Positions 35,414 through 44,334 of a stretch of DNA of 64,000 nucleotides are shown piece by piece. The notes under the pieces were generated by a model. It was not told the origin of the DNA, ran no database searches, and was given only the letters and a program-made list of their open reading frames with translations. Origin of the DNA: Bin5 sp965220715 (GTDB taxonomy: Bacteria; Chloroflexota; Anaerolineae; Caldilineales; Caldilineaceae); the NCBI GenBank assembly GCA_965220715.1, contig OZ244843.1:3906001-3970000 (forward strand), given 5' to 3'. The translations under genes were made by a program, and so were the position numbers. Positions within the stretch are counted from its first letter, which is position 1, and each line of letters begins with the position of its first letter.

Positions 35414-36326
35414 CAGTTCCGACCTCGTCCGATCCTGCGTAAGGCCGGAATCCCCGCACCATCAGTCCCTGAGGCTCGTTCTCACGGCGCGCATCTTGTG
35501 CCTGTTTTTCAGCCTCGGCGCGGTTGGAGGTCGTTGTTGCTCTGATGACAGCGTAATCGTCGGGCCGGCGGTAGCGATTGATAAAAACGGGGCGAGGCGT
35601 GTCCGAATGGTTCTGTTTGGAGCCGTGGATCGTCTTGACGTTGAAGAAGATCGAATCACCTGCCTGCCCCATAATGGGCAAGGCAGCCTCCCAAGGCCAT
35701 TCGTCCTCATCCAGGCCCAGGTGCGAGAAGGTATCGACGTGCCGAAGCTGGCCCTGCTTATGCGAGCCGGGCACTACGTGTAAAGCGCCGTTGACAAGGT
35801 CGGTGTCCACAACGTAGGAGAGAATGCCGACAGGGCCTTCGTATCGATGCTCAAAGTAGGCCGAGTCCTGGTGCAGATGCTTGGGATGGCCGCCGACAGG
35901 CTCCTTGACAAGAGATTGGCCGTTGCCGAACAGTTCAATGTTGGGGCCAAGAATCGCCTCAAGAATGTCGAGGGCGGTGGGGTCGACGGCGGCGCGCAGG
36001 AAGGCGCCACTGGTGAAGTAGTTAATGCCGACCGTCATGATTTGCTTGTCGCGTCGGTAGCCTGCCGGTGCGGGGATAAACAGAGAACCGTTGGGAGACA
36101 CCCAGCCTTCGGGCTTTCTTTCGGCCTGATCCAGCAACTCGATCGACTGGCGAACGGTGGCGGCAATGTCGGCAGCCATGCCGGCGATGTGCGGCTTCAT
36201 CAGCCCGCGGACGACCAGACAACCATGTTGAAGGTAGATGGCCGCGGCCTCGGTAATGTTCAGGTCTTCAATGGACACAGAAATTTCGTCTGCTGTGATG
36301 TCGGGTTCCATGACTTTATGCTTCAT
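35400..36326 (-). CDS. Phytanoyl-CoA dioxygenase (PhyH) family protein, operon copy 3
   Basis: 308 residues from the ATG at 36326, whose first base is the last base of the upstream stop (TGATG), with GGAGAA upstream; a longer start at 36359 is less likely. Facial triad: H152-x-D154 (KHLHQDSAYFEH) and H234 (KTIHGSKQNHS), with R245 for 2-oxoglutarate. NGALHVVPGSHKQG is the typical PhyH strand. Closest in style to marine PhyH oxygenases of unknown substrate. It is translationally coupled to the PhyH-HEAT gene and overlaps the following MFS gene by 14 bases. Confidence 0.87.
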   Translation of the reverse strand: MKHKVMEPDITADEISVSIEDLNITEAAAIYLQHGCLVVRGLMKPHIAGMAADIAATVRQSIELLDQAERKPEGWVSPNGSLFIPAPAGYRRDKQIMTVGINYFTSGAFLRAAVDPTALDILEAILGPNIELFGNGQSLVKEPVGGHPKHLHQDSAYFEHRYEGPVGILSYVVDTDLVNGALHVVPGSHKQGQLRHVDTFSHLGLDEDEWPWEAALPIMGQAGDSIFFNVKTIHGSKQNHSDTPRPVFINRYRRPDDYAVIRATTTSNRAEAEKQAQDARRENEPQGLMVRGFRPYAGSDEVGTDGAR

Positions 36327-37747
36327 CAGAACAGATTCTCCGATGTCGTTATCGGGCACCAGCGGTGGGCGCTCAGATAGTCAAGGGCAATGTTGAGAGC
36401 CTCATTCGTGCCCACGCGGCGCAGGGCATCTACGGCATTGGCACGTACATAGCGATTTTCGTCGCGCAGGGCCGCTTGCAGAGCCGGCACGGCCGGGGCC
36501 GCCTTGGAACCGAGACGCTGGAGCGACAACGCGGCGGTGAAACGCACCTGCCCATCGGCGTCCGTCAGACCATCCAGCAGCGCGGGTAAGGTCAATTCGA
36601 CCGGCTCTTGCATCAGGCCCAATGCCTCGACGGCGGAGCGACGTACGGTGACTGAGGGATCGGCGACCGCTTTAGCAACTGCGGCGGCGATTTCGGCATC
36701 GGCTTGTCCCAGCTCGCCAAGAGCAAACGCCGCGTGCATGCGCGCCCCCTCGCTTTCGTGGCTGACGGCGTCCAGCAGAACGCCTTGGGCCTTCTTCCCG
36801 ATCGCGCTCAGCCCGTAGGCAGCGTTGCGGGAGGCGGTGGCGTCTCCGCTGGTGAGTGCTCCAGCAAGCGAAGGGATGGCTTGGTCAGAATAGGAGGCCA
36901 GACGGTAGGCGGCGTTAACGCCGTGGGGTTCATACTTTGAGGCCAGGTTTTCTGCCAATTCCGATATGGCGCTATCCTCGAGCCTGCGGCCATTCGACTC
37001 CGACTGAATTTCCCCGGCTCCATTCAATTGCGCTCCCATTTCCCCGCGGTGCCAGCGCCATTGCTGTGACCAAAGTTCGTTGTGATTTACCGGAGTGTCT
37101 TCGACCAAGGTCCAATCGTCCTGACGGTTGTTCCATGCCGGGCCGGCAGGCGCGTCCATGCGTACAAACTGAAATTTCACCATGGCCCGGGTATTCGGCG
37201 AAAGGTTGGCGCCGCCTCTGTGCCACAGGTCGTAGTGAATGAGAGCGAAGGTGCCTTCGGGCCCTTCCAAGTAGACGGGCTGTTCGGTTTCGTCTCCGGC
37301 CCGCTTCGTATAGTATTGTGAACCCGACAACAGGCCTGACGGCCCCATCATTTCATCCACTGCCTGGGGATAGTAGAAGATCATCGCCCACCAGTTGTGG
37401 TGGTTTCGAACTTTCTGATGGCCCCAGTAGCTGTCTTTGTGCCAGCCCTGAACTTTGCGGCCTGGATAGGTGAAGTGACAGTGACGGTGCGGGTGAATCG
37501 TGTAGTCATGCCCCAACACACTTGTCAATGCGCCGTGAACAACAGGACTATGAACGATGTCGTTGAATTCACTCAGCCGCGGCAAAATGTTGTTGCCGGG
37601 GTTGCCTTCCTTTTCCATCACTTCCTTAAGTTTGGCGTTCAGCGAGCCATGAAACTCTTTGGGAAAGTCGGTCTTCAGTACCAGGTAACCGCGTGAGATA
37701 AACTGGCGCATCTGATCGTCAGTCAGAAGACTCTTGGAAACGCTCAT
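36326..37747 (-). CDS. PhyH dioxygenase fused to C-terminal HEAT repeats
   Basis: 473 residues with two parts. Residues 1-230 are a PhyH oxygenase: H103-x-D105 in GWHKDSYWG, distal H176 in LWHRGGANLS and R187. Residues about 275-460 are five or six HEAT/PBS-lyase-type helical repeats of about 31 residues (for example RNAAYGLSAIGKKA, RMHAAFALGELGQA, RRSAVEALGLMQE, RFTAALSLQRLGSKA, RANAVDALRRVGT), a scaffold for protein-protein contact. A polar linker (230-260) joins them. The stop overlaps the next PhyH start. The fusion is unusual and suggests docking onto a partner or carrier protein (inference). Confidence 0.86.
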   Translation of the reverse strand: MSVSKSLLTDDQMRQFISRGYLVLKTDFPKEFHGSLNAKLKEVMEKEGNPGNNILPRLSEFNDIVHSPVVHGALTSVLGHDYTIHPHRHCHFTYPGRKVQGWHKDSYWGHQKVRNHHNWWAMIFYYPQAVDEMMGPSGLLSGSQYYTKRAGDETEQPVYLEGPEGTFALIHYDLWHRGGANLSPNTRAMVKFQFVRMDAPAGPAWNNRQDDWTLVEDTPVNHNELWSQQWRWHRGEMGAQLNGAGEIQSESNGRRLEDSAISELAENLASKYEPHGVNAAYRLASYSDQAIPSLAGALTSGDATASRNAAYGLSAIGKKAQGVLLDAVSHESEGARMHAAFALGELGQADAEIAAAVAKAVADPSVTVRRSAVEALGLMQEPVELTLPALLDGLTDADGQVRFTAALSLQRLGSKAAPAVPALQAALRDENRYVRANAVDALRRVGTNEALNIALDYLSAHRWCPITTSENLF

Positions 37748-37851
37748 TTCACTTCCCTTCCTTTAAGTTTGCAGGAAAGCAGGGGAACGCAACCCTTCCT
37801 GCCAAAGAGCGGAGTTCGGCCCGGCTGCTGAAAAGACCGGGCAACTCGGCT

Positions 37852-38607
37852 CTACACAGATGGGCGGCACAATCGGCCGTCATTCAAAATCGGTATGGCT
37901 TGGCCCCATAGCCCGGTTCCTTCGCGATTCATTATTGGCTCAGCGGAATACTGTGCGAGGTAACAGCGCCGGATTCCTGATGTTGTATTGGGACCGCTGC
38001 GGTGGAAAGTGCGACTGCTAAAGACGACGATACTGCCGGCGGGGATGAGCGCCGCGACACCCGGGTGATCTCCCTGGTAACCTATCTTGTCATTGCTGCC
38101 AGTTTCGATTTCGTGGTCGTAGAGGTCGTCCGGCGTCATGCCGATCGCTGAATAGGGCAAGACGGAGACGGTACCATTCTCAATAGACATATCGTCCAAA
38201 GCGCACCAGCAGGAGAGATAGGGCTTGTGGTAGTGACCGACATAGCCGGAGTCCTGGTGCCAGCCGAATTTTGTGCCGACTTCGGCGAATTTGACGACAT
38301 ACTGTTCGTGAAACAGAAATGCGTTTTCGCCCAGCGTAGCTCTGCAGATGGCGGCCATTAGTTCACCGAAAAGAAAATCGGTGATGGTCGGGCTTTCCAA
38401 GCCCCGCCGGCTAATGAAATAGCGTTTCTTGTAGTGGTTAATTCCTTGGACGGTCACCCCTTTGGCCTCCATCTCCGCGTCGTAGCGGTCGATGTAGCGC
38501 TGGCACTCTTCTCGCAAGCCCTCTACCTGCGCAGAGGGGATGACATTTTCGAGGATGAAATAGCCTTCGTTGCGGAAGTTCATTCGCTGTGCTTCGGTAA
38601 TCTGCAT
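37852..38607 (-). CDS. Phytanoyl-CoA dioxygenase (PhyH) family protein, operon copy 1
   Basis: 251 residues. Facial triad: H117-x-D119 (KFGWHQDSGY) and H202 (RTFHRSGPNT), with R213 as the 2-oxoglutarate anchor; IENGTVSVLPYSA is the usual preceding strand. The N-terminal FRNEGYFILENVIP helix-strand is typical of PhyH. A GAGGA motif lies upstream of the ATG at 38607. The next gene on the same strand starts 104 bases downstream. It is probably the promoter-proximal gene of the three-PhyH/MFS operon. Substrate unknown. Confidence 0.88.
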   Translation of the reverse strand: MQITEAQRMNFRNEGYFILENVIPSAQVEGLREECQRYIDRYDAEMEAKGVTVQGINHYKKRYFISRRGLESPTITDFLFGELMAAICRATLGENAFLFHEQYVVKFAEVGTKFGWHQDSGYVGHYHKPYLSCWCALDDMSIENGTVSVLPYSAIGMTPDDLYDHEIETGSNDKIGYQGDHPGVAALIPAGSIVVFSSRTFHRSGPNTTSGIRRCYLAQYSAEPIMNREGTGLWGQAIPILNDGRLCRPSV

Positions 38608-39144
38608 GGCGATCCTCAGTTTCGGAAGGTGACAATTCTGGCCGGGAGACGCAGCCTTTGACTTTGACAGAGAGTCTGAAGAAAACCGGTTATCCGGAGA
38701 GTCGTGGCGCCCGTGCGCGTCGGAGTTTCACGACGGCCGTGTCGGGTGAAGATACAGCCGGATGTTCATCTGCTTTGGGCGGCTTGGGTCACCGTGAACG
38801 GCCCCTGAATTTATACAACAGGGCGGGTCGAAAGTCAAACAGATAGAGAAACTTCCGGTCAATGACTTCCTTACCAGTCATGTGAGAACTTCGAGCCCTG
38901 ATGGCAGCTTTTTGGGTCAAGACAGGACAGGCTTTTCCGTCTCGGAACAACAGCATTCGGCACGCTCTCGAAGATCAATGAGTTAACGGAAACTCTGAAA
39001 CAGGATGTCAAATTTCCTGAGAGACAGGGTCCAGCTTGTTTGGATTTGCGCAGTTTTCTCAACTCAGGTATACTTTCGAAACCGCTTTAGTACACTACAA
39101 ATACGACTGTTAGGAGAGTTCTTTCAGTTCTTCACAAAAGCCTT
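38608..39144. other. Intergenic region between divergent operons (537 bp)
   Basis: It separates the PhyH operon (minus) from the ABC exporter genes (plus). Apart from the promoter-like pair at 39046-39074 I see no coding frame with a ribosome binding site, RNA gene or strong repeat. Confidence 0.5.
39046..39074 (+). promoter_or_regulatory. Candidate promoter for the ABC exporter operon
   Basis: TTGCGC (39046-39051), 17 bases, TATACT (39069-39074), about 70 bases before the first exporter gene. The -10 box is strong and the -35 box weak. Confidence 0.35.
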
Positions 39145-41010
39145 GTGCCCATGCGAGGATTAGCCAGAGTAATACGCTACGTAGGCCCCTATAAATGGAT
39201 GGCTGTTTTGGGGTTAGCTACCACAATCCTGCCGGTTCTGATGGAACTGGTGACGCCCCGCATGGTTCAGTTCATCATCGACCAGGGCATTCGCGCAGGG
39301 GATATGGTTGCCGTCTGGCAAGGCAGCGGCGTAATGCTGCTGGCGGCGGTGGGCGGCGCAGCCACCACGATCGGCCAAGGCATTGCCAGGGCGCAGATTT
39401 CGCAAGGGATCGCCTTTGACCTGCGCAACGACTTGTTCCGCCACATCCAGCGTTTCTCCTTCGCCAATTTGGACCGGATGCAGACCGGTCAACTAATGAC
39501 CCGTGTTTCCAGCGACGTCGACGTGGCGCGCATGTTTCTTAGCGCGGGGTTGGCGTTGCTGCTGAGAACCGCGCTGATGGTAATAGGCAGCCTCGCCATG
39601 ATGCTTATTATCGACTGGCAGCTCAGTCTCGTAATGATTGCGATGCTGGTGCTGTCGGGCACGATCATATTTTGGCTATTGCGTGTCGTTGGCCCTCTGT
39701 TTACCCTCGTTCAGCAGAAGCTGGGCAAATTGAATACCCTGGTGCAGGAAAATCTGGCCGGCGTGCATGTTGTCAAGGCCTTTGTGCGGGAACAGCACGA
39801 GATCGAGCTTTTCGAAGTACAGAACCAGGAATATATGGCGCAGAACATCCAGGTTGGCAGGTATCTGGCACTGGTCATGCCGATACTGTTGGTTCTGACA
39901 AATATTGGGGCCACTATTGCCATCTGGCGGGGAGGGATTGACGTAATCGGAGGACGTCTGACGATCGGCGAGCTGGTCGCATTCAGCAACTACATGCTGA
40001 TTGGAATGTCGCCTCTGCTACTTCTCAGCAATATCCTTTCGATGGTCTCGCGTGCCGAGGCCTCGGCCAAGCGGATTGTCGAAGTGCAGGACACCGAGCC
40101 GGCCATCCAGGCGCCTGCCAGTCCGGTCGGCGAGCGGGAGCCGGCAGGGGAAATCACCTTTGAAAACGTTTCATTTCATTATTCTGGCAAAAGAGTGGGT
40201 GTGGCGGGGGGCGCATCCGTTAATGGCGGCGAGGATGCGTTGACGCAAGGCAGCACGTCTTTTGAGTCCTCCGCCAACGGGCAGGGGACGCAACTGTCAG
40301 GCAACGGAAGGGGACGGCCCATCGGCGAAGAGGTGTTGGACGGAATCGATTTGCGGGCCGCGCCGGGGCAGAAGGTGGCTTTGATGGGCGCCACCGGCGC
40401 TGGAAAGAGTACGCTCGTAAATCTCATCCCGCGCTTCTACGATGCCGTCAATGGCGTAATCCGACTGGATGGCATTGATGTGCGCGATTGGGAGCCAACC
40501 GATTTGCGCAGCCATATCGGAGTTGTCCTGCAGCAGACGACCCTTTTCGCAGGAACGGTGCGCGAGAACATCGCCTACGGCCGGCCTGATGCGTCGATGC
40601 AAGAGGTAATCAGCGCGGCAGAGGCTGCTCAGGCCCATAGTTTTATCATGCAGTTGCCTGAGGGCTACGAGAGTATGGTCGAGGCACGCGGGGCCAATTT
40701 TTCCGGTGGGCAGAAACAGCGCATTGCCATTGCACGCGCGTTGCTGACAAAGCCTGCCGTCCTGATTCTCGATGACAGCACGAGCTCTGTTGACCTTGAT
40801 ACGGAGTTGCGACTGCAAGAGGCGCTTAAGGAGCAGCTGGATGGAACGACCACGTTTCTTGTCGCCCAGCGAATCAGCAGTGTCGTTGATGCGGACATGA
40901 TACTCGTTCTGGACAACGGCAAGATAGCAGCCCAGGGAACACACGAGGAACTCCTGGCCAGCAGCGGGATATACCAGGAAATCTACTACTCACAGTTTGA
41001 AGAGGCATAA
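39145..41010 (+). CDS. ABC exporter half-transporter with degenerate ATP site (subunit A)
   Basis: 621 residues (GTG 39145; ATG 39151 equally possible). Six membrane helices (about 1-300), then a nucleotide-binding domain: Walker A GATGAGKST (415-423), signature FSGGQ (519-523), Walker B VLILDDS with Asp544 where the catalytic Glu should be, and switch loop VAQR with Gln575 instead of His. These two changes are those of the degenerate subunit in heterodimeric exporters such as TM287/288, BmrCD or LmrCD. A 50-residue Gly/Ser-rich insert lies between the A-loop strand and Walker A. Subunit B is encoded 50 bases downstream. Confidence 0.9.
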   Translation: MPMRGLARVIRYVGPYKWMAVLGLATTILPVLMELVTPRMVQFIIDQGIRAGDMVAVWQGSGVMLLAAVGGAATTIGQGIARAQISQGIAFDLRNDLFRHIQRFSFANLDRMQTGQLMTRVSSDVDVARMFLSAGLALLLRTALMVIGSLAMMLIIDWQLSLVMIAMLVLSGTIIFWLLRVVGPLFTLVQQKLGKLNTLVQENLAGVHVVKAFVREQHEIELFEVQNQEYMAQNIQVGRYLALVMPILLVLTNIGATIAIWRGGIDVIGGRLTIGELVAFSNYMLIGMSPLLLLSNILSMVSRAEASAKRIVEVQDTEPAIQAPASPVGEREPAGEITFENVSFHYSGKRVGVAGGASVNGGEDALTQGSTSFESSANGQGTQLSGNGRGRPIGEEVLDGIDLRAAPGQKVALMGATGAGKSTLVNLIPRFYDAVNGVIRLDGIDVRDWEPTDLRSHIGVVLQQTTLFAGTVRENIAYGRPDASMQEVISAAEAAQAHSFIMQLPEGYESMVEARGANFSGGQKQRIAIARALLTKPAVLILDDSTSSVDLDTELRLQEALKEQLDGTTTFLVAQRISSVVDADMILVLDNGKIAAQGTHEELLASSGIYQEIYYSQFEEA

Positions 41011-41060
41011 GCCCGAATAGCACGGCGGGCTTCGTTAGCCGAAATGCGCGTTCCAAACCT

Positions 41061-43004
41061 ATGACAGTTTCCCGACCATCCCAACGACAACCTATGCGCC
41101 TTGGATTTGGCGGCGGCGGCATGATGACGGGCGAAACCGCTGCCAACACCCGCCAAACTCTCTTGAGGATGGCTGCCTATCTGCGACCTTACCGTCTGCA
41201 GCTGCTGGTTGTCGCCCTGTTTGTAACGATAAGCACGGTCCTGCGACTTTTCGGGCCGGTGCTTCTTGGGCGCGCAATAGATCAGTTTATTGCACCAGGC
41301 GATGCCGTCGGTCTGCGAAACCTGGTGGCGCAGATCATTTTTGTATATCTCGCCGCAGGGGCCACGTCGATGGTGCAAGGTCTTATCATGGTTGTACTTG
41401 GCCAACGCTTCGTTTCCGATATCCGCTCCGGCCTGTTCAGCCACGTTCAGGAAATGTCGATGGTCTTCCACGACCGCAACCAGGTGGGCGACCTGATGAG
41501 CCGGATCACCAATGACTCGGAGGCCATCAATCGTACCCTGTCCAATGGTCTGATCGAATTCACCTCGAATGTTCTGCTGTTGGGCGGCACTTTTGTGGCA
41601 ATGTTTCTGCTTAACTGGCAGTTGGCGCTGGCCATGCTGGTCCTGATGCCGCTAATGCTTTACATTACCACCGAGGTGACCCGTCGCAGTCGCGCGGCAT
41701 TTCGGACGGTACAGCGCAATCTCGGCGTATTGAACGCGGTCATGGAGGAGAACATTGTCGGGGCGCGGGTCGTACAAGCTTTCGCCCGCGAAAAAGATGT
41801 ATACGCAACCTTCCATGGGGTAAATTCGACCTACCGCAAGGCCGGAATGACCGCCGACATCATCACCGCCGCCCTTGGCCCAATGTTCACGACCATGATG
41901 ACCATCACGATTGCCGCGGCCGCGCTTCTCGGCGGCTGGCTGGCCATTGAGGGGATCCTGGAAGTCGGCATACTGGCAACCTTCATCATCTACATAATGA
42001 ACTTCTACAGGCCAATGCGCGGTATTGCCATGCTCTACAACCAGCTGCAATCGGCCCTGGCTGGCGCCGAGCGCATTTTTCAGACGCTTGACGTAGAGCC
42101 CACCGTTACCGACCGCCCGGATGCGCCGCCACTGGAAGAAATTGAAGGCGACGTGCAGTTCGACAATGTGAGCTTTAGCTACGAAGACGAACCCCAAGCC
42201 GCTCAGGAACGCAGCCCAATGGCCAGGGACAATGGTCAAGGCTCGCCCTCACTGAACGAGTTGGACAGTAGGCCCCCCGAGGAACCGGTACTTCAGAATG
42301 TCAGTCTCCACGCCAAGCCCGGCGCCACCATAGCATTGGTGGGCCCAACCGGCGCCGGCAAGACTACGATAGTCAGTTTGCTGAGCCGATTCTATGACGT
42401 AGATGAGGGCAGCATTCGTATCGATGGCCATGACATACGAGACGTGCAACAAGCTTCACTGCGAAAACAACTGGGAATCGTTTTGCAGGATACCTTCCTC
42501 TTCTCCGGCACTGTGCGCGAAAACATTCGCTATGGGCGGCTTGATGCGACAGAGGAGGAGGTCGAGGCGGCGGCAAAATTGGCCAATGCCGACAGTTTCA
42601 TCAGACTGCTGCCTGGAGGATACAACTCGCAGGTCTCGGAGCAAGGCAATAATTTCAGCGAAGGGCAGCGACAGTTGCTGGCGATTGCCCGCGCAGTGCT
42701 GGCGGACCCTCGAATTCTCATCCTTGACGAAGCTACGAGCAGCGTGGACACACGTACCGAAGTTCATTTGCAACAGGCGTTACTGCGGCTGCTGGAGGGG
42801 CGCACCGCCTTTGTGATCGCCCACCGCCTCAGCACGATTCGCAACGCCGATGAGGTGCTGGTCGTCAATGACCATCGCATAATTGAGCGCGGCAGCCACG
42901 ATGAGCTATTGGCCTTGAAGGGCTTCTACCATGACCTGTATACGAGCCAGTACATGAGGGTAAAGAGTAAAGAACCGGAGTTAGAGAAGTTGGGTGTGAA
43001 TTGA
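41061..43004 (+). CDS. ABC exporter half-transporter, catalytic subunit (subunit B)
   Basis: 647 residues. A Gly-rich N-terminus, six membrane helices (about 40-330), then the ATPase domain: Walker A GPTGAGKTT (428-436), Walker B ILILDEATSSVD with catalytic Glu557, switch His588 in IAHRLS. Its signature reads FSEGQ (532-536) rather than FSGGQ, matching the deviating signature found in the partner of degenerate-site heterodimers. Together with subunit A this makes one working and one degenerate ATP site. A 30-residue insert sits before Walker A, as in its partner. Likely a drug, lipid or peptide exporter; cargo unknown. Confidence 0.92.
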   Translation: MTVSRPSQRQPMRLGFGGGGMMTGETAANTRQTLLRMAAYLRPYRLQLLVVALFVTISTVLRLFGPVLLGRAIDQFIAPGDAVGLRNLVAQIIFVYLAAGATSMVQGLIMVVLGQRFVSDIRSGLFSHVQEMSMVFHDRNQVGDLMSRITNDSEAINRTLSNGLIEFTSNVLLLGGTFVAMFLLNWQLALAMLVLMPLMLYITTEVTRRSRAAFRTVQRNLGVLNAVMEENIVGARVVQAFAREKDVYATFHGVNSTYRKAGMTADIITAALGPMFTTMMTITIAAAALLGGWLAIEGILEVGILATFIIYIMNFYRPMRGIAMLYNQLQSALAGAERIFQTLDVEPTVTDRPDAPPLEEIEGDVQFDNVSFSYEDEPQAAQERSPMARDNGQGSPSLNELDSRPPEEPVLQNVSLHAKPGATIALVGPTGAGKTTIVSLLSRFYDVDEGSIRIDGHDIRDVQQASLRKQLGIVLQDTFLFSGTVRENIRYGRLDATEEEVEAAAKLANADSFIRLLPGGYNSQVSEQGNNFSEGQRQLLAIARAVLADPRILILDEATSSVDTRTEVHLQQALLRLLEGRTAFVIAHRLSTIRNADEVLVVNDHRIIERGSHDELLALKGFYHDLYTSQYMRVKSKEPELEKLGVN

Positions 43005-43012
43005 ATGGCGAT

Positions 43013-44230
43013 TCAGTTTATGCGCGCTCCGCTTTTGGAATCAAAGAAGTGAAACTCCGTTTCGTCAAATTGCGCAACAATCTGCTCGCCCTGGGCAATG
43101 CGGTCGCGGGCATTTGCCTGGCCTATCAGGCGGTGAACTCCGGACCGGAAGCCGATCATCTGCAACTGCCTACCATAATCCGATTCGACAGACTCGACTG
43201 TCCCGTGCCAGGTGTTTGCCGGCAACGGGCTTTTTTCTCCATTGGCCGGCGTCAACTCCCCATCGGCGACTTTTACTTGCACTGATTCGGGTCTGACCCC
43301 GATCGTCAGACTGTTTCCCACCTTGAGCGTTTCCAGTTGTGAAGCGTGGGGTGTGATTCGTAGTTCGTGACCCAGGTAAAGGCCGCCTTCTCTCACTTCA
43401 GCGTTGTGCAACAGACTCATGGGCGGTACACCAAGGAAGCCGGCGACAAAGACGTTGGCGGGCCGCCGCCGCACGTCCTGAAAGGAGCCAACCTGTTCGA
43501 TCTGTCCGGCTCGCATCACCGCCACTTGGTCACCAATGGCCATTGCCTCGACCTGGTCATGGGTTACGTACAATGCGGTTATGGTGAAACGGCGCAAGAG
43601 CCGCTTGATTTCGACCCTCGTTTGCGATCGCAACTTTGCATCCAAATTTGAGAGCGGCTCGTCGAAGAGGAAAACCTGCGGTCTGCGAACGATGGCCCGC
43701 GCGATGGCGACTCGCTGCTGTTGCCCTCCCGACAGCGTGCCGGGCTTGCGCTGGAGCAGCGAGCGAAAACCGATACCCATGATTTCCGACGTGATGCGAA
43801 TGCGTTCTTCGATTTCGGCGTCGGGAGCTTTGTGCATGCGGAAGAAAAATGAGAGATTGCCATGTCCCTCAAAATGGGGATAGAGGGCGTAATTCTGAAA
43901 AACCATACCGATGTAGCGGTCTCTGGGGGCAACGTCCAGCATATTGCGGTCGTCGTAGAAGAGGTCGCCGCTATAATCGGCATCCAGACCACAAATAACG
44001 CGCAGGAGCGTACTCTTTCCGCAACCCGATGGACCCAACACGGCCATCGTTTGCCCGTCGGGTACAGTTAGATCGACCCGGTCCAGCGCCAGTATGCGGT
44101 CAGTTTCCTCCTCTTCGCCTTCACGCGCTGCGGGAGTCGATGTCCGCAACCACGGAACTGCTGCCACGCCACCGGATTTGCTGTGGATTCCGAACTCTTT
44201 GCTTACTTTGCTCAGACGAATTGTAGCCAA
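43013..44230 (-). CDS. ABC transporter ATP-binding protein, MalK/UgpC type
   Basis: 405 residues from a TTG at 44230 with AAGGCGGG upstream; the frame is open further to 44341 but the added residues do not look like the family. Walker A GPSGCGKST, Q-loop FQNYALYP, signature LSGGQQQR, Walker B FLFDEPLSNLD and switch THDQ are all intact, followed by C-terminal TOBE strands (IGVRPESVQV). It energises sugar importers (CUT1 group). A 30-residue acidic insert precedes Walker A. No permease or binding protein is adjacent; the orphan family 1 binding protein at 1-2.3 kb is a possible partner (inference). Confidence 0.88.
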   Translation of the reverse strand: MATIRLSKVSKEFGIHSKSGGVAAVPWLRTSTPAAREGEEEETDRILALDRVDLTVPDGQTMAVLGPSGCGKSTLLRVICGLDADYSGDLFYDDRNMLDVAPRDRYIGMVFQNYALYPHFEGHGNLSFFFRMHKAPDAEIEERIRITSEIMGIGFRSLLQRKPGTLSGGQQQRVAIARAIVRRPQVFLFDEPLSNLDAKLRSQTRVEIKRLLRRFTITALYVTHDQVEAMAIGDQVAVMRAGQIEQVGSFQDVRRRPANVFVAGFLGVPPMSLLHNAEVREGGLYLGHELRITPHASQLETLKVGNSLTIGVRPESVQVKVADGELTPANGEKSPLPANTWHGTVESVESDYGRQLQMIGFRSGVHRLIGQANARDRIAQGEQIVAQFDETEFHFFDSKSGARIN

Positions 44231-44286
44231 ACCGCTGCCCGCCTTAGATTTTCGTGGAGGAATTAATGGCCGGTGGCCGGTGTCAA

Positions 44287-44334
44287 GTGGGGATTCACGC
44301 AGGTGGGGAATCACGCAGGCGGGAGTCCACCGCC
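44287..44334. repeat. 16-base imperfect tandem repeat
   Basis: GTGGGGATTCACGCAG (44287-44302) and GTGGGGAATCACGCAG (44303-44318) differ at one base; a third, decayed unit (44319-44334) follows. They lie just upstream of the MalK-type ATPase gene. Confidence 0.6.

Noticed and set aside
41652..42239. 195-codon minus-strand frame opposite ABC exporter subunit B
   Set aside because: Antisense to a gene with all ABC motifs; no start signal.
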